Of a DNA stretch of 12,168 nucleotides, positions 1 through 5,597 are shown piece by piece (within the stretch, counting starts at the first letter, position 1; every line of letters starts with the position of its first letter). Where the stretch lies: assembly GCA_030613145.1 (NCBI GenBank), contig JAUWMM010000017.1:1-12168 (forward strand). The letters run 5' to 3'. The position numbers were made by a program, and so were the translations under genes. The notes under the pieces were generated by a model. The model saw nothing but the letters and a program-made list of their open reading frames with translations, was not told the DNA's origin and ran no database searches. The stretch is from Desulfobacterales bacterium. GTDB taxonomy: Bacteria > Desulfobacterota > Desulfobacteria > Desulfobacterales > C00003060.

Positions 1-10
1 CAGCTTACCT

Positions 11-832
11 TCAAGACTTTCTCAGTGTTTTAGCGATTTTGGAAAATTTCTCGTCCAATCCCCTTGCCCACAGCTTGCGGCGACGCCTTATACTAAGATC
101 AACTTCACGCGTTAATGCCTCCAAATCTAACCCCTGGTAGACTTGCTTATAGCCAAGACTTAACTGCCGGGGTACATTTCCGGCAACCGGCAGCAGAAAA
201 GCACCCAACTGGGACAAAGCGGTTAGACATTTGCTAAGCGGAGCCCTGCGCGAAAAAGATACGCGATCATAGTCGACCAAGATAAACTCAAAACAGCGGC
301 TATCCAGGCGACGGACCAGAAGATTGCCTGCGTTCAACTCCCTGGGTACCACACCCTTCTTATTTAGCGTCGCGATGTAGCGCCCGATCGCTACCACCAG
401 ATTGCCAAACAACTCGTTGCGAGTTTTTTCCCCATCATATTCATTAAAAATCAAATCCTGCAGGGTAACCGCATCGCTTATCCATCTGGCGGCGTAAAGA
501 GAGTGTAGCGGCAAGCCAAACCATGAACGTTTGAGCGCGCAACCAACGGGTTCTGGAGTCAAAACGCTAAGGGATCTCAAGCGTCGGCAAACGCTCAGTT
601 CCCGAGCCCCGCCCGAGAGCCGGCAACTTGCCTGCAGACGGGAACGGAGGTTAGGATGAAGGTATATTTTGACAAACAGATCTGCATTGTTGCTACTAGA
701 TGCGCGCGACCTGAGTAGTAGCTTGTTCCTATCTTTCCGAACGACTACGCATCCTCTATGGTCGTGAAAAAAAGAAGCCAGTGGCCGGATTTGCTGTCCA
801 TCCGTCATTTCATTCCTGGGATTCAGCAACAT
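11..832 (-). CDS. WaaP/InaA-like small kinase (lipopolysaccharide-kinase family)
   Basis: A 273-residue protein with a protein-kinase-like fold of the LPS-kinase (WaaP/RfaY/InaA) type. Visible elements are a candidate ATP-binding lysine (K55 in LFVKIY), a possible helix-C glutamate (E78), a catalytic-loop segment at 160-173 (GVVPRELNAGNLLV) and a metal-binding aspartate, D187 in ILVDYDR, which resembles the IDxDR of WaaP. The loop is odd: the usual HRD reads PRE, so the catalytic Asp is replaced by Glu165, while Asn170 is kept. The gene follows the exporter stop by 11 bases and is almost certainly co-transcribed with it. In WaaP the substrate is an LPS core heptose, and the Pseudomonas enzyme has also been reported to phosphorylate tyrosine. 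Here the neighbours suggest either the exported peptide or an envelope glycan as substrate (inference). An alternative start at Met9 (base 808) has an AGGA upstream. Confidence 0.72.
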   Translation of the reverse strand: MLLNPRNEMTDGQQIRPLASFFHDHRGCVVVRKDRNKLLLRSRASSSNNADLFVKIYLHPNLRSRLQASCRLSGGARELSVCRRLRSLSVLTPEPVGCALKRSWFGLPLHSLYAARWISDAVTLQDLIFNEYDGEKTRNELFGNLVVAIGRYIATLNKKGVVPRELNAGNLLVRRLDSRCFEFILVDYDRVSFSRRAPLSKCLTALSQLGAFLLPVAGNVPRQLSLGYKQVYQGLDLEALTREVDLSIRRRRKLWARGLDEKFSKIAKTLRKS

Positions 833-843
833 CGCTCGTGCCC

Positions 844-2640
844 CTACGCGGGTATTTTTTGTCTCACAAGGCTCTGGTTCCCATTGTCAAGTCCAGCCAG
901 ACACTCCACTATGCTTTTTCCCTGGGCCGTTCCGTCCCGCAGAAGAATCGCGCGGTCACAGTGTTTCAGCACGCTCCTGCGATGGGAGATATGAAAAATG
1001 ATCAAGCCGTCCGCAAGCTTATCAACCGACTCCAAGATGCCTTGCTCAGTCTCGGAATCCAATTCGCTTGTGGCCTCATCAAGGATTAGTACGGAAATCG
1101 GTCGCGCCAGGGCCCGCGCCAGGGCCACGCGTATGCGCTCACCGCCAGACAGACGGCTTCCCCGCTCGCCGACCTGGGTCTCGATCCCGTTGGGAAGCCG
1201 CTGGAGAATCTCGTCGCAGCCTGCCAGTCGCGCCGCCTCCCGCAGGCGCTCCAGGCTTGCCTGCGGGTGCCCGTATCGGATGTTTTCCTCGATGCTCGCG
1301 TCGAAAAGGAATGGCTCTTGAGATACAATACCGATTTGCCTGCGCCATGAGTTCAGGTCGATCGTCGAAATGTCCTGTCCATTAACGAGGATACGCCCGG
1401 CTGAACAAGGATAGAAGCTGATAAGCAGATCAATAAGCGTTGTTTTGCCCGCACCGCTCGGGCCGACGATAGCGATCCGCTCGCCGCGGCAAACTTCTAT
1501 GCACACGTCGCGCAGAACGTTGTGGCGGCCGTCGTAGGAGAAGGCGACGTCCTCGAACTGGATCGTTTCAACCGTCCCGGTGACGGATTTTATTTCCGCC
1601 ACTTCGGTTACATTGCCGTAAACCCACGAGATTCTCTGGACGGCCGCGACCGATTTCTGCAGTTCCACTACTGAATTAGAGATCGACTTCAGTGGTCGTT
1701 TGAGTCCAAGTGCCGCGGTCAGACAGCCGACTATTGCACCGGGAGTGGTCGCACCATGAGAAAGTTGATAATAGGCCAAGACGGCCATGGCCATCAGTGC
1801 CACGCCGTTGGTGATTTCTGCCGCCGGGGAAACCAATGATTTCAGTAGCACGCCACGTTTGCGGTAGTGCACCAGTTCTTGTCCATACTCGTAGAATCTT
1901 TTCTTCCCTAACCTTTCCAGGTTGAACGACTTCACTTGCCTGACATTGGTTAGTGATTCGACCATCCAGCCAAGAAGTTTCCCTTGGCGATCAAGAAAAC
2001 TTCTTTCCGCTTTCTGCGCCCGCTTGCCGGCGGCTGTTACGCAAAGGCTCAAGACCGGAATCGAGAGGATCGCAAGAAGCGACATGGTCGCGTTAAAGTA
2101 GATCATCACCGCCACCAGGCAAACCACTCTGGCCGGGCCCTGCCACGCAGCCGAATATAGTTCGATTACGCCTGCTGCGGCCGTCTGGGCATCGTTGCTG
2201 ACAAGGCTTGCCACCTCGCCGCTTCGACTTTGCATATGAAATTCCATTGAACTTTCTTGCAGACGCTCATACAAGTCATTGCGGATGTCGTTGCTGAGGC
2301 AGACGTGAAGAATTGTGAGGATATACTTGTTGAGAATCTCAAGACCACTCCGCAGACTGACTGCGCCAAGTCCTACGCCCATCCAGAACAGGATGGCCTT
2401 GAGTGGCGCGTCGTGGGTGAAGAGATCGGTCACCTGCTTGAAGGCCCATGGAAGCACGCCGCCGAGGGCCGCCAATGGAATCGACATCAGAAACGCGGCA
2501 AGAAGACGCGAACTATAGGGACGCGCGTACTGCCAAAGGAAACCAAGACAGCGCTGGTTAGCGGCGCTCCAAGCAGACGAATCGCCCGCCTGTTCTGTCC
2601 CTACGCCTGCCGTCACTGCGGAAATAGCACGCGTTTTCAT
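844..2640 (-). CDS. MsbA-type ABC exporter, probable peptide (lasso D-like) exporter
   Basis: A 598-residue half-transporter with an N-terminal six-helix membrane domain (about 38-320) and a C-terminal ATPase. The ATPase motifs are complete: Walker A GPSGAGKTT (393-401), Q-loop Q441, signature LSGGE (497-501), Walker B VLILDE (517-522) and H-loop His553. There is no N-terminal C39 peptidase domain, which fits a pathway where a separate B2 protein removes the leader. I chose ATG at 2640 because GCGAGGGCCAG precedes it. The frame stays open to a GTG at 2736, but that start has no ribosome site and would add an unlikely basic tail. The gene lies between the HPr-kinase-like gene and the WaaP-like kinase. 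MsbA itself is encoded separately at the other end of the window, so this copy probably exports the accessory peptide (inference). Lipid or glycan export is the alternative. Confidence 0.85.
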   Translation of the reverse strand: MKTRAISAVTAGVGTEQAGDSSAWSAANQRCLGFLWQYARPYSSRLLAAFLMSIPLAALGGVLPWAFKQVTDLFTHDAPLKAILFWMGVGLGAVSLRSGLEILNKYILTILHVCLSNDIRNDLYERLQESSMEFHMQSRSGEVASLVSNDAQTAAAGVIELYSAAWQGPARVVCLVAVMIYFNATMSLLAILSIPVLSLCVTAAGKRAQKAERSFLDRQGKLLGWMVESLTNVRQVKSFNLERLGKKRFYEYGQELVHYRKRGVLLKSLVSPAAEITNGVALMAMAVLAYYQLSHGATTPGAIVGCLTAALGLKRPLKSISNSVVELQKSVAAVQRISWVYGNVTEVAEIKSVTGTVETIQFEDVAFSYDGRHNVLRDVCIEVCRGERIAIVGPSGAGKTTLIDLLISFYPCSAGRILVNGQDISTIDLNSWRRQIGIVSQEPFLFDASIEENIRYGHPQASLERLREAARLAGCDEILQRLPNGIETQVGERGSRLSGGERIRVALARALARPISVLILDEATSELDSETEQGILESVDKLADGLIIFHISHRRSVLKHCDRAILLRDGTAQGKSIVECLAGLDNGNQSLVRQKIPA

Positions 2641-2710
2641 CTGGCCCTCGCTGCCACGGTCCCTCTGCCTGCACCACCAAGCCAATAGGTAAGGCAGGGG
2701 CCGTCTGCAT
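2558..2710 (-). CDS. possible 50-aa small ORF overlapping the exporter start
   Basis: A short ORF starting MQTAPALPIG lies in the 108-base space between the HPr-kinase-like gene and the exporter and runs about 80 bases into the exporter in another frame. Its start has the best ribosome site nearby, AGGAGG with a 5-base spacer. The rest of the product is rich in Arg and Gly and resembles an out-of-frame reading of the exporter. It may be a translational-coupling leader peptide, an unrelated small protein, or chance. I recognise no family. Confidence 0.22.
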   Translation of the reverse strand: MQTAPALPIGLVVQAEGPWQRGPDENACYFRSDGRRRDRTGGRFVCLERR

Positions 2711-2748
2711 AAGATCCTCCTGGTTCCGAGAAACACATTTTGAGGTGG

Positions 2749-3762
2749 CTATTTGATGGCGTGTTCGGCGCACCGCGCAATCAACCACTCCCCCAGCACT
2801 TCCGGGTCCGGGCCGGTCCCGAGTGAATATGTCCCGACGTTAGACAAAAGACCGCAGAGGTGAGAAACCGAGTCCCTGGTCATCTGCTGCCTGCGCGCGA
2901 AAGTATGAGACCTGATCAGTTTCCCTAGCGCATCAGCGGTGGGCATTGGCTTGATAAACGGCCCCTTTTTTGTCACGTTGACAAAATAGATTACCTTTGC
3001 TCTACACCTGTCAATCATACAGTCAGGCCCGTAGACCTCATAGGGCGACACCATCAACTTGCGCGAGATAGGGTCGCGGCGTGGACGGTCGGAGAATGGG
3101 GCGATCTCTTTGAAAAAGGCGATCGTCTGATCCGTCAGGTTCATAGGCTCGGGAATTCCAAATAGGCTGACCCCGTCAGGCTCCGCCTGGCTGACAATCA
3201 GATCGTCGGACAGAATCCGCGCTCCCTTGCGCAGGACCGCCAAGGCCGTTGTTGTCTTTCCTCCACCGCTGTCGGCGGAGATCACGATTCCTGTGTCATT
3301 TGGGCACAGCAGGGCCGCTCCGTGCAGGAGCGCGCCGCCGCGCGCCAGCAGCGCTTCGCGTAGTACAGGAACCAGCACCGATGATACGGATAGAGGGGTG
3401 AGCCGGCTGGTTTTCTTGCAAAAAACGTATCGTAATTCATCTGCCGCTGCCGAAAGCCATGCGCAATAGAGAGCGTGCTCGTTGGCTGCGACCGCCGCCT
3501 TATCCCCGGCCAGGCCGTAGAACATGAGCACATCCTCAGATGGGCTGCATGCGGACACCTCCTCAGACAGCCATTCGGGCAGCACATCACGGATTTGATT
3601 CCCCGTCACCACAAACGCTTTAAGCGGAACCGCTCCCTCCAAGGAAGGCTTCCACGACATCCGGAACATTACCTCAAGGGCGGAACGGACGGCCGATTTG
3701 GGTCCCTGTATCGAAACATTCAGCCCTGGAAGCGAATATATGCCCATAGTGCTATCGCCCAT
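2749..3762 (-). CDS. HPr kinase-like (lasso peptide K-type) kinase
   Basis: A 337-residue protein whose second half matches the HprK/P-type kinase fold. A conserved LLHGAAL segment (145-151) precedes the P-loop ISADSGGGKTT (161-171), and the ILSDDLIV segment with adjacent aspartates D186-D187 matches the catalytic or metal-binding region. Residues 1-120 are family-specific and I recognise nothing in them. It lacks any PTS neighbour, so a role on HPr is unlikely. In paeninodin-type lasso clusters an HprK homologue phosphorylates the C-terminal residue of the precursor, and this gene sits with B1, B2 and an exporter in just that setting. The stop lies 108 bases before the exporter ATG. The start is uncertain: an in-frame TAA lies just upstream, and ATG at 3762 or at 3747 both have weak ribosome sites. 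Part of the gene is very G+C-rich, unlike the B1-B2 genes. Confidence 0.8.
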   Translation of the reverse strand: MGDSTMGIYSLPGLNVSIQGPKSAVRSALEVMFRMSWKPSLEGAVPLKAFVVTGNQIRDVLPEWLSEEVSACSPSEDVLMFYGLAGDKAAVAANEHALYCAWLSAAADELRYVFCKKTSRLTPLSVSSVLVPVLREALLARGGALLHGAALLCPNDTGIVISADSGGGKTTTALAVLRKGARILSDDLIVSQAEPDGVSLFGIPEPMNLTDQTIAFFKEIAPFSDRPRRDPISRKLMVSPYEVYGPDCMIDRCRAKVIYFVNVTKKGPFIKPMPTADALGKLIRSHTFARRQQMTRDSVSHLCGLLSNVGTYSLGTGPDPEVLGEWLIARCAEHAIK

Positions 3763-3900
3763 CAGTTAGATAAGTCTGGAAAATAATACTGAAAAACGAC
3801 TCCTCCGGGATTGACATGGAATAATGAAAGGTCTTTCAAGGACAGTTCAGTGAACGGGTTGATTCATGGCGCGCCAGCCGGCAAGAATTACCCCAATAGC

Positions 3901-3942
3901 AAGAACAAATCGGGCAGTTTCACCTTAATCGGAAACTACCCG
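3901..3942 (-). terminator. candidate intrinsic terminator after the peptide gene
   Basis: On the minus strand CGGGTAGTTTC (3942-3932) pairs with GAAACTGCCCG (3921-3911), an 11-base stem with one G-U pair and a 10-base loop, followed by ATTTGTTCTT. It lies about 200 bases downstream of the 45-residue peptide stop. The T tract is broken, so termination may be partial, which would separate the B2-B1-peptide transcript from the kinase-exporter genes. Confidence 0.45.
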
Positions 3943-4083
3943 ACCTTTCCAATCTTTGCTATCATTGATAATAGAGTATGAGGGGAATAGTCTTCCAGCC
4001 GCCAATAACAATACGGCAAGCCCCTTTCTGAAACTCCCGTGAGCAATAATCTCTTTACCCAGACGGGGTACCAACAACTTCAT
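3925..4083 (-). CDS. possible 52-aa small ORF of unknown function
   Basis: It starts MKLLVPRLGKE and contains a short hydrophobic stretch, GLAVLLLAAG (21-30), with a mixed C-terminus. The stop falls in the loop of the candidate terminator hairpin, and no clear ribosome site precedes the ATG. In the same frame past the stop there is another hydrophobic stretch, FVLAIGVILAG, so this could be the remains of a longer membrane protein gene. I do not recognise it. Confidence 0.18.
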   Translation of the reverse strand: MKLLVPRLGKEIIAHGSFRKGLAVLLLAAGRLFPSYSIINDSKDWKGRVVSD

Positions 4084-4146
4084 CGCGAAAGCCTACAACT
4101 CAAGTTTTCCGCGCCAAGCGACACATCCTACCACTCAGGTTGGGGA

Positions 4147-4284
4147 TTAAACATAGGTATAATAGTAGTACGTGGTGCTCACGGACTCCAGAGGCTCGTG
4201 CCGATGAAACGTCGGAGCTTCGTATGGCTTTTTTCCTGTTTCATTCTCCCTTGTTTCACTCTCCCTTGTTTCATCATCCTTCAT
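4147..4284 (-). CDS. 45-aa candidate RiPP precursor, lasso-type leader with tyrosine-rich tail
   Basis: The ATG overlaps the B1 stop codon (ATGA) and has a perfect AGGAGG at 4292-4297 with a 7-base spacer, so it is well placed to be translated. Residues 3-17 are an acidic repeat region (DETRE, SETRE, NETGK). Residues 18-26 read KKPYEAPTF, matching the K-x-Y-x2-P-x-Leu/Phe motif bound by PqqD-like B1 proteins in lasso leaders. The region before the tail reads LESVSTT, recalling the threonine near the leader end, and the peptide ends YYYYTYV. By lasso spacing, cleavage near T37 or T38 would release only 7-8 residues. The tail has no Gly1 and no Asp or Glu to form a macrolactam, so this is not a classical lasso core. 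A tyrosine- or threonine-modified short peptide is more likely (inference). A truncated, dead lasso precursor is the main alternative. Confidence 0.72.
   Translation of the reverse strand: MKDDETRESETRENETGKKPYEAPTFHRHEPLESVSTTYYYYTYV
4231..4275 (-). repeat. 15-base tandem repeat inside the peptide leader
   Basis: Three consecutive 15-base units start from GATGAAACAAGGGAG. The second differs at 2 positions and the third is more diverged. They encode DETRE, SETRE and NETGK. The unit is a multiple of three, so copy number can change the leader length without shifting frame. Confidence 0.8.
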
Positions 4285-4592
4285 TCTCTTGCCTCCTTTT
4301 CTGCTTCAGCTTGACGATCCAAAAGTTCCTGCTCCATCAAACCAACGACAAAGGCTTCCACGTCTTCCCGCGCCTTATCGGAACTCACATCGTACTCATC
4401 TACTACCATCCGAACCGCTTGTTCCATACTTTTGCCTTCTGATAGGGCCAGCCAAGTAATACGTCCCTGTTCATTGAATGTATAGTACTCTCCGGAACTC
4501 AATTTCAGAACAACCATCTCTCCACTAACATCTCGCCACGTAACATCGTCGGTTGGTTTGAAAGTGGTATTTCCCAATAGCTCCGTTGTCAT
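4281..4592 (-). CDS. PqqD-family leader-binding protein (lasso B1-like, RRE domain)
   Basis: A 103-residue protein matching the PqqD/lasso B1 winged-helix RiPP recognition element. Residues 9-40 read as the typical start: a TDDVTWRDV strand, then a VVLKLSSGEYYTFNEQG hairpin before the first helix. This is followed by TWLALSEGKS, a common PqqD-family feature, and a helical C-terminus with a charged tail (EAEKEARE). In lasso clusters this protein binds the Y-x2-P leader motif and delivers it to the B2 protease; both partners are adjacent here. The start at 4592 has GGGGAG with a 7-base spacer. It lies 33 bases downstream of B2, and its stop overlaps the start of the peptide gene, implying translational coupling of binder and substrate. 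PQQ synthesis is unlikely, since no other pqq gene is present. Confidence 0.85.
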   Translation of the reverse strand: MTTELLGNTTFKPTDDVTWRDVSGEMVVLKLSSGEYYTFNEQGRITWLALSEGKSMEQAVRMVVDEYDVSSDKAREDVEAFVVGLMEQELLDRQAEAEKEARE

Positions 4593-4625
4593 CCCTATTC
4601 TCCCCGTATCGAATCTCTAGAGTAG

Positions 4626-5168
4626 TCAATTCGAACAGTCAGTTCTGTGTCGCATAATGCCGCTATCTACGCCAAAGTTGACCCAATAGGCAATATCTCC
4701 TGCCGTATTCCCCATTGCAAAAGGATATAAAACTTCGGTTTTGAGTTGTTCGTAGAACTTGCAGCCGTTTAGTGTCAACCAACAATGCCCTCTAGTTCGC
4801 ACAGAAGACCCAAGATTCCGAAGGCCAATATTTAAAACAAGCGGCTCGCCCCATCTTCTCAAAACCGCGGCCGCCGCGTAGCACCGATAGAAACATCTGT
4901 GTTTGCTGCGAAATAGCAACCGATCCACCAAACCGTCAATCAAGCGAATTGTTTGAGTAATCCTCTCTTCTGATAATAAGGGCTCTATTTTGACAGGCGG
5001 TAGTCGCAGTCGGTCAAGTCGTCTCCCTCGCATGGCACGCCGCGCTTCAATAAGCGCCACCAACGTCCAAAAAATCACCTGAAATCGCCACGCCACCAAA
5101 ACAAGCGCTTCATCCCATGAACCCGAAAACTGCCTGCCCGTTTTGAACACTGTTACAAGTTTTGACAT
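4626..5168 (-). CDS. lasso peptide B2-like transglutaminase-fold leader protease
   Basis: A 180-residue protein of the lasso B2 (McjB C-terminal) family, which cuts the leader from a B1-bound precursor using a Cys-His-Asp triad. The core segment is RCFYRCYAAAAVLRRWG (91-107) with candidate nucleophile C92, then LNIGLR (112-117) and GHCW (127-130) with H128. The normal third residue is Asp; by McjB spacing, 12 residues after the His, the position here holds E140, so the triad may be Cys-His-Glu. A hydrophobic helix at about 20-40 could anchor it at the membrane, near the exporter. The sequence is longer than many stand-alone B2 proteins (about 140 residues), mostly through the N-terminus. It heads the B2-B1-peptide unit and has its own promoter-like sequence. 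Its G+C content is visibly lower than that of the kinase-exporter genes. Confidence 0.82.
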   Translation of the reverse strand: MSKLVTVFKTGRQFSGSWDEALVLVAWRFQVIFWTLVALIEARRAMRGRRLDRLRLPPVKIEPLLSEERITQTIRLIDGLVDRLLFRSKHRCFYRCYAAAAVLRRWGEPLVLNIGLRNLGSSVRTRGHCWLTLNGCKFYEQLKTEVLYPFAMGNTAGDIAYWVNFGVDSGIMRHRTDCSN

Positions 5169-5184
5169 GACGCTTTTTGATTAA

Positions 5185-5213
5185 ATGATAAACCAGTACC
5201 ACAAAAGTGTAAA
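5185..5213 (-). promoter_or_regulatory. sigma-70-like promoter for the B2-B1-peptide genes
   Basis: On the minus strand TTTACA (5213-5208), a 17-base spacer and TATCAT (5190-5185) each match the consensus at 5 of 6 positions. The -10 box ends only 16 bases before the B2 ATG, so the predicted 5' leader would be about 9 bases with little room for a ribosome site. Confidence 0.5.
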
Positions 5214-5251
5214 CAATCTTAGATGGTTATAACTCCCCGTTCTTTTTCATT

Positions 5252-5280
5252 TTATTACCAGAGCACCTGTAAACTGTCAA
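5252..5280 (-). promoter_or_regulatory. second, weaker promoter candidate upstream of B2
   Basis: A perfect -35 TTGACA (5280-5275) is followed 17 bases later by a poor -10, TAATAA; TAAAAT is better but spaced 20 bases away. If used, it would give the B2 mRNA a longer leader that includes a GGGGAG far upstream of the start. It may act together with, or instead of, the promoter at 5185-5213. Confidence 0.28.
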
Positions 5281-5351
5281 TGCATTTCTTGCCCAAATAG
5301 ATAACAGCACTGCCAGACACAAATATGCTCCGAGCCTTCGGCTCTGACGCT

Positions 5352-5525
5352 TCAGCTTTCTATAGGTTTGGCCTCTTCAATGAGCATGATGGGAATGTCA
5401 TCCTTTATTTCATAAAGGAGTTTGCAATTATCACAGATAAGTCCATCTTTTGTTTCATTCAGATATATGTCACCTTTGCATTTGGGACAGGCCAAGATAT
5501 CCAATAACTCCTGACTGATTGCCAT
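5352..5525 (-). CDS. Trm112/YcaR-family small zinc-ribbon-like protein
   Basis: A 57-residue protein starting MAISQELLDILACPKCKGD. It has two CxxC pairs (CPKC at 13-16 and CDNC at 31-34) flanking a beta hairpin, then LLYEIKDDIPIML, the recognisable Trm112/UPF0434 pattern. Proteins of this family are small partners that stabilise methyltransferases; bacterial versions commonly lie beside lpxK or kdsB, and their exact role is not settled. The start at 5525 has AGGAGG with a 7-base spacer. It follows the epimerase stop by 72 bases, in line with the lpxK-linked context. After its stop a 5-bp GAGCC-GAA-GGCTC hairpin occurs without a T tract, so termination there is doubtful. Confidence 0.85.
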   Translation of the reverse strand: MAISQELLDILACPKCKGDIYLNETKDGLICDNCKLLYEIKDDIPIMLIEEAKPIES

Positions 5526-5597
5526 GATTCTACCTCCTTTCTGAATCCGGACAAGCCGGAAAAGCTCAAGGCTAAAAGTACAAAGAAAGAAATAGAA

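Larger units (their letters stand above)
3763..4146. other. 384-base gap between the peptide gene and the HPr-kinase-like gene
   Basis: No recognisable gene family occurs here. It holds one candidate small ORF (3925-4083) and one hairpin followed by a T-rich stretch (3901-3942). There is also a short perfect palindrome, TGAAAG-GT-CTTTCA, at 3825-3838, 63 bases upstream of the kinase start, where an operator could lie. I found no convincing sigma-70 promoter for the kinase gene. In canonical lasso clusters a cyclase gene would be expected near the precursor, but I see no remnant of one. Confidence 0.5.

Noticed and set aside
758..1385. Plus-strand ORFs opposite the exporter and kinase
   Set aside because: They lie antisense to genes with complete ATPase or kinase motifs, have no recognisable domains, and are shadows of G+C-rich coding sequence.
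2641..2736. GTG start at 2736 for the exporter
   Set aside because: No ribosome site precedes it and the added residues are basic and Trp-rich, unlike exporter N-termini. ATG at 2640 has GCGAGGG in place.
4147..4284. Calling the peptide a standard lasso peptide
   Set aside because: Leader motif and B1/B2 fit, but no cyclase is present and the tail has no Gly1 or Asp/Glu acceptor.
4039..4442. Plus-strand ORFs of 91 and 100 residues over the peptide and B1 genes
   Set aside because: They are antisense to B1 and the 45-residue peptide. Their Phe/Leu/Pro/His-rich runs are the reverse reading of the 15-base repeat.
5331..5347. Intrinsic terminator after the Trm112-like gene
   Set aside because: The hairpin has only 5 base pairs and is followed by GGAGCATATTT rather than a T tract.
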